Below are positions 12,489-24,000 of a DNA stretch of 64,000 nucleotides, piece by piece. The stretch comes from Oscarella lobularis. Lineage: Eukaryota; Porifera; Homoscleromorpha; Homosclerophorida; Oscarellidae. Position 1 is the first letter of the stretch. Every line of letters starts with the position of its first letter. The DNA lies in contig NC_089194.1 in assembly GCF_947507565.1 (NCBI RefSeq), forward strand, positions 1-64,000. The letters run 5' to 3'. The notes under the pieces were generated by a model. The model saw only the letters and a list, made by a program, of their open reading frames with translations. It was not told the DNA's origin and did no database searches. The translations under genes and the position numbers were made by a program.

Positions 12489-13341
12489 GGTGTATATATT
12501 CCGGAAGGCAGTGTACGTACTTTGCCGACAGGCAGTGTATATATTACGGAGGCGGTGTACGTACTCCGCCGGCAAGCGGTTTATATATTCCGGCAGGCGT
12601 GTACGTACTCCGCCGGCAAGCGGTGTATATATTCCGGCAGGCGTGTACGTACTCCGCCGGCAAGCAGTGTAGATATTCCGGCAGGCGTGTACGTACTCCG
12701 CCGGCAAGCTGTGTATATATTCCGGCAGGCGTGTACGTACTCCGCCGGCAAGCAGTGTAGATATTCCGGCAGGCGTGTACGTACTCCGCCGGCAGGCGGT
12801 GTATATATTCCGGCAGGCGGGGTATATATTCCGGCAGGCGGTGTACGTACTCCGCCGGCAGGCGGTGTATATATTCCGGAAAGCGGTGTATATATTCCGG
12901 AAGGCAGTGTACGTACTCAGCCGGAAGGCGGTGCATATATACCGGCAGGCGTGTACGTACTCCGCCGGCAGGCGGTGTATATACTCGGGAGAGCGGTGTA
13001 TATGTTACGGCAAGCGGTGTACATACTCCGGAGGCAGGCGGTGTATATATTACGGCAAGCGGTGTATATATTCCGGAAGGCAGTGTGCGTACTCCGCCGG
13101 AAGGCGGTGTATATATACCGGCAGGCGTGTACGGTCTCCGCCGGCAAGCGGTGTATATATTCCGGAAGGCGATGTATATATTCCGGAAAGCGGTTTATAT
13201 ATTCCGGAAGGCAGTGTACGTACTCCGCCGGAAGGCGGTGTATATATTCCGGCAGGCGGTGTATATACTCCGGCAAGCGGTGTACGTACTCCGCCGGCAA
13301 GCGGTGTATATATTCCGGCAAGAGGTGTATCTATTCCGAAA
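12489..13341. repeat. GGCGG minisatellite, continuation
   Basis: Same 21/24-bp units as 5621-12110 in the same orientation, richer in GGAAGG variants and in 22-bp GGCGTGTACGTACTCCGCCG forms. Flanked on both sides by CTACAA sequence. Confidence 0.93.
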
Positions 13342-13390
13342 AGAAACTACAACGGCTACAACTACAACAACTACCACAACGGCTACAAAG
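13342..13390. repeat. CTACAA array 2 (short copy of array 1 start)
   Basis: About 48 bp matching the beginning of the array at 12111, again directly after a GGCA-AGA or GAAAAGA minisatellite end. It forms the junction to the 41-bp satellite. Confidence 0.9.
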
Positions 13391-13617
13391 GACCTGAAGA
13401 TAAAGTTGAGGGCCTACACTTTGATTCTAAGGACCTGAAGATAAAGTTGATGGCCTAAACTTTGATACTAAGAGCCTGAAGATAAAGTTGAGGGCCTAAA
13501 CTTTTATTCTAAGGGCCTGAAGATAAAGTTGAGGGCCTAGACTTTGATTCTAAGGGCCTGAAGATAAAGTTGAAAACCTAAACTTTGATTCTAAGGCATT
13601 GAAGATAAAGTTGAGGG
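13391..13617. repeat. 41-bp satellite, segment a
   Basis: About 5.5 units of a 41-bp repeat whose parts are CTGAAGATAAAGTTGAGGG, CCTAAACTTTGATTCTAAGG and A. Each unit contains the dyad AAAGTT...AACTTT with a 9-bp spacer. It ends GTTGAGGGCC, joined to CAACGGGTCTC of the 48-bp satellite. Confidence 0.95.
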
Positions 13618-14540
13618 CCCAACGGGTCTCCCTGTAATAAATTACAGCGAAAGTACAGGGGCTAGCCAAAGGGTCTCTCCTGTAATAAATAACAGCGAAA
13701 TTACAGGGGCTAGCCAAAGGGTCTTTCCAGTAATAAACTACAGCGAAATTACAGGGGGTTAGCCAACGGGTCTCTCCTGTAATAAATTACAGCGAATTAA
13801 CAGGGGGTTAGCCAACCGGTCTCTCCTGTAATAAATTACAGCCAAATTAAAGAGGCTAGCCAACGGGTCTCTCCTGTAATAAACTACAGCGAAATTACAG
13901 GGGCTAGCCAACGGGTCTCTCCTGTAATAAATTACAGCGAATTTACAGGGGGTTAGAAAACAAGTCTCTCCTGTAATAAATTACAGCGAATTTACAGGGG
14001 GTTAGCCAACGGGTATCTCCTGTAATAAATTACAGCGAAATTACAGGGGGTCAGAAAACAAGTCTCTCCTGTAATAAATTACAGCGAAATTGCAGGGGGT
14101 TAGCAAACAAGTCTCTCCTGTAATAAATTACAGCGAAATTACAGGGGGCTAGCCAACGGGTCTTTCCTGTAATAAATTACAGCAAAATTACAGGGGCTAG
14201 CCAAGGGGTCTCTCCTGTAATAAATTACAGCGAAATTACACGGGCTAGCAAAAGGGTCTCTCCTGTAATAAATTACAGCGAACTTACAGGGGCTAGCCAA
14301 AGGGTCTCTCCTGCAATAAATTACAGCGAAGTTACAGGGGGCTAGCCAACGGGTCTCTCATGTAATAAATTACAGCCAATTTACAGGGGCTAGCCAATGG
14401 GTCTCTCCTGAAATAAATTACAGCGAATTTATAGGGGCTAGCCAACGGGTCTCTCCTGTAAAAAGTTACAGCCAAATTATAGGGGGCTAGCCAACGGGTC
14501 TATCCTAATAATAAATTACAGCGAACTTACACGGGCTAGC
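13618..14540. repeat. 48-bp satellite, segment a
   Basis: About 19 units of 47-49 bp with the core CTGTAATAAATTACAG, a perfect 7+2+7 hairpin, followed by CGAAATTACAGGGG and GCTAGCCAACGGGTCTCTC. Length differences come mainly from the G run (GGGGCTAG versus GGGGGTTAG). It ends ACGGGCTAGCTAAGG before the 41-bp satellite resumes. Confidence 0.95.
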
Positions 14541-15222
14541 TAAGGCTATGAAGATAAAGTTGAGAGCCTAAACTTTGATTCTAAGGACCTGAAGATAAAG
14601 TTGAGGGCCTAAACTTTCATTCTAAGGACCTGAAGATAAAGTTGAGGACCTAAACTTTGATTCTAAGGGCCTGAAGATAAAGTTGAGGTCCTAAACTTTG
14701 ATTCTAAGGACCTGAAGATAAAGTTGAGGGCCTAAACTTTGATTCTAAGGACCTGAAGATAAAGTTGAGGGCATAAACTTTGATTCTAAGGACATGAAGA
14801 TAAAGTTGAGGGCCTAAACTTTGATTCTAAGGCCCTAAAGAGAAATTTGAAGGCCCAAACTTTGATTCTAAGGGTCTGAAGTTAAAGTTCAGGGCCAAAA
14901 CTCTGATTCTAAGGACCTGAAGATAAAGTTGAGGGCCTAGACTTTGATTCTAAGGAACTGAAGATAAAGTTGATGGCCTAAACTTTGATTCTAAGAGCCT
15001 GAAGATAAAGTTAAGAGCCGAGACTTTGATTCTAAGGGCCTGAGGATAAAGTTGAGGGCCTAAACTCTGATTCTAAGGCCCTGAAGATAAACTTGAGGGC
15101 CTAGACTTTGATTCTAAGGCCCTGAAGATAAAGTTGAAGGCCAAAACTTTGATTCTAAGGCCCTGAAGAGAAATTTGAAGGCCCAAACTTTGATTCTAAG
15201 GACCTGAAGATAAAGTTGAGGG
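14541..15222. repeat. 41-bp satellite, segment b
   Basis: About 17 copies of the 41-bp unit between two 48-bp segments. Both junctions have the same sequence as those of the other composites. Confidence 0.95.
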
Positions 15223-15952
15223 CCCAACGGGTCTCTCCTGTAATAAATTAGAGCGAAACTACAGGGGCTAGCCAAAGGGTCTCTCCTGTAATAAATTACA
15301 GCGAAATTACAGGGGCTAGCCAAAGGGTCTCTCCTGTAATAAACTACAGCGAAATTACAGGGGGTTAGCCAACGGGTCTCTCGTGTAATAAACTACAGCG
15401 AAAGTACAGGGGCTAGCCAAAGGGTCTCTCCTGTAATAAATTACAGCGAAATTACAGGGACTAGCCAAAGGGTCTCTCCTGTAATAAATTACAGCGAACT
15501 TACAGGGGCTAGCCAACGGGTCTCTCCTGCAATAAATTACAGCGAAGTTACAGGGGGCTAGCCAACGGGTCTCTCATGTAATAAATTACAGCGAATTTAC
15601 AGGGGCTAGCCAACGGGTCTCTTCTGTAATAAATTACAGCGAAATTACAGGGGGTTAGCCAACGGGTCTCTTCTGTAATAAATTAAGGCGAATTTACAGG
15701 GGCTAGCCAACGGGTCTCTCATGTAATAAATTACAGCGAAATTACAGGGGGTTAGCCAACGGGTCCCTCCTGTAATAAATTACAGCGAAATTACAGGGGG
15801 TTAGCCAACGGGTCTCTCCTGGAATAAATTACAGCCAAATTACAGGGGGCTAGCCAACGGGTCTATCCTAATAATAAATTACAGCGAAATTACAGGGGGT
15901 TAGCCAACGGGTCTCTCCTGTAATAAATTATGGCGAACTTACACGGGCTAGC
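15223..15952. repeat. 48-bp satellite, segment b
   Basis: About 15 copies of the CTGTAATAAATTACAG unit. It starts at GGCC|CAACGGGTCTC and ends at GGGCTAGCTAAGG. Confidence 0.95.
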
Positions 15953-16962
15953 TAAGGCCCTGAAGATAAAGTTGAGGACCTGAACTTTGATTCTAAGGAC
16001 CTGAAGATAAAGTTGAGGGCCTCAACTTTGATTCTAAGGACCTGAAATTAAAGTTGAGGGCCTAAACTCTGATTCTAAGGCCCTGAAGATAAACTTGAGG
16101 GCCTAGACTTTGATTCTAAGGCCCTGAAGATAAAGTTGAGGGCCTAAACTTTGATTCTAAGAGACTGAAGATAAAGTTGAGGGCCTAAACTTTGATTCTA
16201 AGAGCCTGAAGATAAAGTTGAGGGCCTAAACTTTTATTCTAAGAGCCTGAAGATAAAGTTGAAGTCCTAGACTTTGATTCTAAGCACATGAAGATAAAGT
16301 TGAGGGCCTAAACTTTGATTCTAAGAGCCTGAAGATAAAGTTGAGGGCCTAAACTTTGATTCTAAGGACCTGAAGATAAAGTTGAGGGCCTAAACTCTAA
16401 TTCTAAGACCCTGAAGATAAAGTGGAAGGCCCAAAAATTGATTCTAAGGACCTGAAGATAAAGTTGAGGGCCTAAACTCTGATTCTAAGGACCTGAAGAT
16501 AAAGTTGAGGGCCTAAACTCTGATTCTAAGGCCCTGAAGATAAACTTGAGGGCCTAGACTTTGATTCTAAGGCCCTGAAGATAAAGTTGAGGGAGTAAAC
16601 TTTGATTCTAAGAGACTGAAGATAAAGTTGAGGGCCTAAACTTTGATTCTAAGAGCCTGAAGATAAAGTTGAGGGCCTAAACTTTCATTCTAAGAGCCTG
16701 AAGATAAAGTTGAAGTCCTAGACTTTGATTCTAAGCACATGAAGATAAAGTTGAGGGCCTAAACTTTGATTCTAAGAGCCTGAAGATAAAGTTGAGGGCC
16801 TAAACTTTGATTCTAAGGACCTGAAGATAAAGTTGAGGGCCTAAACTCTAATTCTAAGACCCTGAAGATAAAGTTGAAGGCCCAAACATTGATTCTAAGG
16901 GCCTGAAGATAAAGGTCATGGCCAAAACTCTGATTCTAAGGACCTGAAGATAAAGTTGAGGG
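15953..16962. repeat. 41-bp satellite, segment c
   Basis: About 25 copies. An 11-unit block is repeated internally at an offset of 451 bp (16081 versus 16532). Confidence 0.95.
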
Positions 16963-18077
16963 CCCAACGGGTCTCTCCTGTAATAAATTACAGCGAAATA
17001 ACAGGGGCTAGCCAAAGGGTCTCTCCTGTAATAAATTACAGCGAAATTACAGGGGCTAGCCAAAGGGTCTCTCCTGTAATAAACTACAGCGAAATTACAG
17101 GGGGTTAGCCAACGGGTCTCTCCTGTAATAAACTACAGCGAAAGTACAGGGGCTAGCCAAAGGGTCTCTCCTGTAATAAATTACAGCGAAATTACAGGGA
17201 CTAGCCAACGGGTCTCTCCTGTAATAAACTACAGCGAAATTACAGGAGGTTAGCCAACGGGTCTCTCCTGTAATAAATTACAGCGAATTAACAGGGGGTT
17301 AGCCAACGGGTCTCTCCTGTAATAAATTACAGCCAAATTACAGGGACTAGCCAACGGGTCTCTCCTGTAATAAACTACAGCGAAATTACAGGGACTAGCC
17401 AACGGGTCTCTCCTGTAATAAATTACAGCGAATTTACAGGGGGTTAGCCAACGGGTCTCTCCTGTAATAAATTACAGCAAAATTACAGGAGGTTAGCAAA
17501 CAAGTCTCTCCTGTAATAAATTACAGCGAAATTACAGGGGGTTAGCAAACAAGTCACTCCTGTAATAAATTACAGCGAAATTACAGGAGCTAGCCAACGG
17601 GTCTCTCCTGTAATAAATTACAGCGAAATTACAGGAGCTAGCAAAAGGGTCTCTCCTGTAATAAATTACAGCGAACTTACAGGGGCTAGCCAACGGGTCT
17701 CTCCTGCAATAAATTACAGCGAAGTTACAGGGGGCTAGCCAACGGGTCTCTCATGTAATAAATTACAGCGAATTTACAGGGGCTAGCCAACGGGTCTCTC
17801 CTGCAATAAATTACAGCGAAATTACAGGGGGTTAGCAAACAAGTCTCTCCTGTAATAAATTACAGCGAAATTACAGGAGGTTAGCAAACAAGTCACTCCT
17901 GTAATAAATTACAGCGAAATTACAGGGGCTAGCCAACGGGTCTCTCCTGTCATAAATTACAGCGAAATTACAGGGGCTAGCAAAAGGGTCTCTCCTGTAA
18001 TAAATTACAGCGAACTTACAGGGGCTAGCCAACGGGTCTCTTCTGTAATAAATTACAGCGAAATTACGCGGGCTAGC
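16963..18077. repeat. 48-bp satellite, segment c
   Basis: About 23 copies of the hairpin unit, including sub-blocks with the AGCAAACAAGTC variant. It ends at the same GGGCTAGCTAAGG junction as segments a and b. Confidence 0.95.
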
Positions 18078-21000
18078 TAAGGCCCTGAAGATAAAGTTGA
18101 GGGCCTAAACTTTCATTCTAAGGACCTGAAGATAAAGTTGAGGACCTAAACTTTGATTCTAAGGGCCTGAAGAAAAAGTTGAGGTCCTAAACTTTGATTC
18201 TAAGGACCTGAAGACAAAGTTGAGGGCCTCAACTTTGATTCTAAGGACCTGAAGATAAAGTTGAGGGCATAAACTTTGATTCTAAGGCCCTGAAGATAAA
18301 GTTGAGGGCCTAATCTCCGATTCTAAGGACCTGAAGATAAATTTGAGAGACTAAACCTTGATTCTAAGGACCTGAAGATAAAGTTGAGGGCCTAAACTTT
18401 GATTCTAGGGACCTGAAGTTGAAGTTGAGGGCCTGAACTTTGATTCTAGGGACCTGAAGATGAAGTTGAAGGCCCAAACTTTGATTCTAAGGGTCTGAAG
18501 TTAAAGTTCAGGGCCAAAACTCTGATTCTAAGGACCTGAAGATAAAGTTGAGGGCCTAGACTTTGATTCTAAGGACCTGAAGATAAAGTTGATGGCCTAA
18601 ACTTTAATTCTAAGAGCCTGAAGATAAAGTTGAGGGCCTAAAATCTGATTCTAAGGCCCTGAAGATAAACTTGAGGGCCTAGACTTTGATTCTAAGGCAC
18701 TGAAGATAAAGTTGAAGGCCAAAACTTTGATTCTAAGGCCCTGAAGAGAAATTTAAAGGCCCAAACTTTGATTCTAAGAGTCTGAAGATAAAGTTCAGAG
18801 CCAAAACTCTGATTCTAAGGACCTGAAGATAAAGTTGAGGGCCTAATCTCCGATTCTAATGACCTGAAGATAAAGTTGAGAGACTAAACTTTGATTCTAA
18901 GGACCTGAAGATAAAGTAGAGGGCCTAAAGTCTGATTCTAAGGCCCTGAAGATAAAGTTCAACGCCTAAACTTTGATTCTAAGGGCCTGAAGATAAAGTT
19001 GAGGGCCTAAACTCCGATTCTAATGACCTGAAGATAAAGTTGAGGGCCTAAACTCTGATTCTAAGGCCCTGAAGATAAAGTTGAGGGCCTAAACTCTGAT
19101 TCTAAGGCCCTGAAGATAAAGTTGAGGGCCTAAATTTGATTCTAAGGGCCTGAAGATAATGTTGTGGGCCTAAACTCCGATTCTAAGGACCTGAAGATAA
19201 AGTTGAGAGACTAAACTTTGATTCTAAGGACCTGAAGATAAAGTTGAGGGCCTAAACTTTGATTCAAGGGACCTGAAGATAAAGTTGATGGCTTAAACTT
19301 TGATTCTAAGAGCCTGAAGATAAAGTTGAGGGCCTAAACTTTTATTCTAAGGGCCTGAAGATAAAGTTGAGGTCTTAGACTTTGATTCTAAGGCCCTGAA
19401 GATAAAGTTGAGGGCCTAAACTCTGATTCTAAGGCCCTGAAGATAAACTTGAGGGCCTAGACTTTGATTCTAAGGCCCTGAAGATAAAGTTGAGGGCCTA
19501 AACTCTAATTCTAAGACCCTGAAGATAAAGTTGAAGGCCCAAACATTGATTCTAAGGGCCTGAAGATAAAGGTCAAGGCCAAAACTCTGATTCTAAGGAC
19601 CTGAAGATAAAGTTGAGGGCCTAAACTTTGATTCTAAGGACCTGAAGATAAAGTTGAGAGACTAAACTTTGATTCTAAGGGCCTGAAGATAAAGTTGAGG
19701 GCCTAAACTCCGATTCTAAGGACCTGAAGATAAAGTTGAGAGACTAAACTTTGATTCTAAGGACCTGAAGATAAAGTTGAGGGCCTAGACTTTGATTCTA
19801 AGGACCTGAAGATAAATTTGATGGCCTAAACTTTTATTCTAAGGGCCTGAAGATAAAGTTGAGGGCCTAAACCCTGATTCTAAGGCCCTGAAGATAAAGT
19901 TGAGGGCCTAAACTCTAATTCTAAGACCCTGAAGATAAAGTTGAAGGCCCAAACATTGATTCTAAGGGCCTGAAGATAAAGGTCATGGCCAAAACTCTGA
20001 TTCTAAGGACCTGAAGATAAAGTTGAGGGCCTAAACTTTTATTCTAAGGGCCTGAAGATAAAGTTGATGGCATAGACTTTGATTCTAAGGGCCTGAAGAT
20101 AAAGTTGAGGGACTAAACTCTGATTCTAAGGCCCTGAAGAGAAATTTAAAGGCCCAAACTTTGATTCGAAGAGTCTGAAGATAAAGTTCAGAGCCAAAAC
20201 TCTGATTCTAAGGACCTGAAGATAAAGTTGAGGGCCTAATCTCCGATTCTAATGACCTGAAGATAAAGTTGAGAGACTAAACTTTGATTCTAAGGACCTG
20301 AAGATAAAGTAGAGGGCCTAAAGTCTGATTCTAAGGCCCTGAAGATAAAGTTCAACGCCTAAACTTTGATTCTAAGGGCCTGAAGATAAAGTTGAGGGCC
20401 TAAACTCCGATTCTAATGACCTGAAGATAAAGTTGAGGGCCTAAACTCTGATTCTAAGGCCCTGAAGATAAAGTTGAGGGCCTAAACTCTGATTCTAAGA
20501 CCCTGAAGATAAAGTTGAAGGCCCAAACATTGATTCTAAGGGCCTGAAGATAAAGGTCATGGCCAAAACTCTGATTCTAAGGACCTGAAGATAAAGTTGA
20601 AGGCCCAAACATTGATTCTAAGGGCCTGAAGATAAAGGTCATGGCCAAAACTCTGATTCTAAGGACCTGAAGATAAAGTTGAGGGCCTAAACTCTAATTC
20701 TAAGACCCTGAAGATAAAGTTGAAGGCCCAAACATTGATTCTAAGGGCCTGAAGATAAAGATCATGGCCAAAACTCTGATTCTAAGGACCTGAAGATAAA
20801 GTTGAGGGCCTAAACTTTTATTCTAAGGGCCTGAAGATAAAGTTGAGGTCCTAAACTTTGATTCTAAGGACCTGAAGATAAAGTTGAGGGCCTAAACTCT
20901 GATTCTAAGGCCCTGAAGATAAACTTGAGGGCCTAGACTTTGATTCTAAGACCCTGAAGATAAAGTTGAAGGCCCAAACATTGATTCTAAGGGCCTGAAG

Positions 21001-24000
21001 ATAAAGGTCATGGCCAAAACTCCGATTCTAAGGACCTGAAGATAAAGTTGAGAGACTAAACTTTTATTCTAAGGGCCTGAAGATAAAGTTGAGGGGCTAG
21101 ACTTTGATTCTAAGGACCTGAAGATAAAGTTGAGGGCCTAAACTCTTATTCTAAGGCCCTGAAGATAAAGTTGACAGACTAAACTTTGATTCTAAGGACC
21201 TGAAGATAAAGTTGAGGGCCTAAACTTTGATTCTAAGAGGCTGAAGATAAAGTTGAGAGACTAAACTTTGATTCTAAGGACCTGAAGATAAAGTTGAGGG
21301 CCTAAACTTTGATTCTAAGAGGCTGAAGATAAAGTTGAGAGACTAAACTTTGATTCTAAGGACCTGTAGATAAAGTTGAGGTCCTAAACTTTGATTCTAA
21401 GGACCTGAAGATAAAGTTGAGGGCCTAAACTCTGATTCTAAGGCCCTGAAGATAAACTTGAGGGCCTAGACTTTGATTCTAAGACCCTGAAGATAAAGTT
21501 GAAGGCCCAAACATTGATTCTAAGGACCTGAAGATAAAGTTGTGGGCCTAAAATTTGATTCTAAGGGCCTGAAGATAAAGGTCATGGCCAAAACTCTGAT
21601 TCTAAGGACCTGAAGATAAAGTTGAGGGCCTAAACTTTGATTCTAAGGACCTGAAGATAAAGTTGAGGGCCTAAACTTTTATTCTAAGGAGCTAAAGATA
21701 AAGTTGAGGGCCTAAACTCTAATTCTAAGACCCTGAAGATAAAGTTGAAGGCCCAAACATTGATTCTAAGGGCCTGAAGATAAAGGTCATGGCCAAAACT
21801 CTGATTCTAAGGACCTGAAGATAAAGTTGAGGGCCTAAACTTTTATTCTAAGGGCCTGAAGATAAAGTTGATGGCATAGACTTTGATTCTAAGGGCCTGA
21901 AGATAAAGTTGAGGGACTAAACTCTGATTCTAAGGGCCTGAAGATAAAGTTGAGGTCCTAAACTTTGATTCTAAGGACCTGAAGATAAAGTTGAGGGCCT
22001 AAACTCTGATTCTAAGGCCCTGAAGATAAACTTGAGGGCCTAGACTTTTATTCTAAGGGCCTGAAGATAAAGTTGAGGGCCTAAACTCTAATTCTAAGAC
22101 CCTGAAGATAAAGTTGAAGGCCCAAACATTGATTCTAAGGGCATGAAGATAAAGGTCATGGCCAAAACTCTGATTCTAAGGACCTGAAGATAAAGTTGAG
22201 GGCCTAAACTTTTATTCTAAGGGCCTGAAGATAAACTTGAGGTCCTAAACTTTGATTCTAAGGACCTGAAGGTAAAGTTGAGGGCCTAAACTCTGATTCT
22301 AAGGCCCTGAAGATAAACTTGAGGGCCTAGACTTTGATTCTAAGACCCTGAAGATAAAGTTGAAGGCCCAAACATTGATTCTAAGGGCCTGAAGATAAAG
22401 GTCATGGCCAAAACTCCGATTCTAAGGACCAGAAGATAAAGTTGAGAGACTAAACTTTGATTCTAAGGGCCTGAAGATAAAGTTGAGGGCCTAAACTCCG
22501 ATTCTAAGGACCTGAAGATAAAGTTGAGAGACTAAACTTTGATTCTAAGGGCCTGAAGATAAAGTTGAGGGCCTAGACTTTGATTCTAAGGCCCTGAAGA
22601 TAAACTTGAGGGCCTAGACTTTGATTCTAAGACCCTGAAGATAAAGTTGAAGGCCCAAACATTGATTCTAAGGGCCTGAAGATAAAGGTCATGGCCAAAA
22701 CTCTGATTCTAAGGACCTGAAGATAAAGTTGAGGGCCTAAACTTTGATTCTAAGGACCTGAAGATAAAGTTGAGGGCCTAAACTTTTATTCTAAGGAGCT
22801 AAAGATAAAGTTGAGGGCCTAAACTCTAATTCTAAGACCCTGAAGATAAAGTTGAAGGCCCAAACATTGATTCTAAGGGCCTGAAGATAAAGGTCATGGC
22901 CAAAACTCTGATTCTAAGGACCTGAAGATAAAGATGAGGGCCTAAAGTTTGATTCTAAGAGCCTGAAGATAAAGTTGAGAGACTAAACTTTGAATCTAAG
23001 GACCTGAAGATAAAGTTGAGGGCCTAAACTTTGATTCTAGGGACATGAAGATAAAGTTGAGGGCCTAAACTTTGATTCTAAGAGCCTGAAGATAAAGTTG
23101 AGGGCCTAAACTTTTATTCTAAGAGCCTGAAGATAAAGTTGAAGTCCTAGATTTTGATTCTAAGCAAATGAAGATAAAGTTGAGGGACTAAACTCTGATT
23201 CTAAGGGCCTGAAGATAAAGTTGAGGTCCTAAACTTTGATTCTAAGGACCTGAAGATAAAGTTGAGCGCCTAAACTCTGATTCTAAGGCCCTGAAGATAA
23301 ACTTGAGGGTCTAGACTTTTATTCAAAGGGCCTGAAGATAAAGTTGAGGGCCTAAACTCTAATTCTAAGACCCTGAAGATAAAGTTGAAGGCCCAAAAAT
23401 TGATTCTAAGGGCCCGAAGATAAAGGTCATGGCCAAAACTCTGATTCTAAGGACCTCAAGATAAAGTTGAGGGCCTAAACTTTTATTCTAAGGGCCTGAA
23501 GATAAAGTTGAGGTCCTGAACTTTGATTCTAAGGACCTGTAGATAAAGTTGAGGTCCTAAACTTTGATTCTAAGGACCTGAAGATAAAGTTGAGGGCCTA
23601 AACTCTGATTCTAAGGCCCTGAAGATAAACTTGAGGGCCTAGACTTTGATTCTAAGACCCTGAAGATAAAGTTGAAGGCCTAACATTGATTCTAAGGGCC
23701 TGAAGATAAAGGTCATGGCCAAAACTCCGATTCTAAGGACCTGAAGATAAAGTTGAGAGACTAAACTTTGATTCTAAGGGCCTGAAGATAAAGTTGAGGG
23801 CCTAAACTCCGATTCTAAGGACCTGAAGATAAAGTTGAGAGACTAAACTTTGATTCTAAGCACCTGAAGATAAAGTTGAGGGCCTAAACTCTTATTCTAA
23901 GGCCCTGAAGAAAAAGTTGAGAGACTAAACTTTGATTCTAAGGACCTGAAGATAAAGTTGAGGGCCTAAACTTTGATTCTAGGGACCTGAAGATAAAGTT

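Noticed and set aside
5591-13458. Very long open frames (up to 1060 codons) with GGVYIPAGGVRTPPA-type repeats
   Set aside because: The 21- and 24-bp units are multiples of three without stops, so several frames on both strands stay open at once. Frames shift at the 17-bp and 22-bp units, and no non-repeat domain is attached.
13385-13470. The 41-bp satellite as transcribed coding sequence continuous with the minisatellite frames
   Set aside because: The 41-bp period shifts frame at every unit and introduces stops within a few units.
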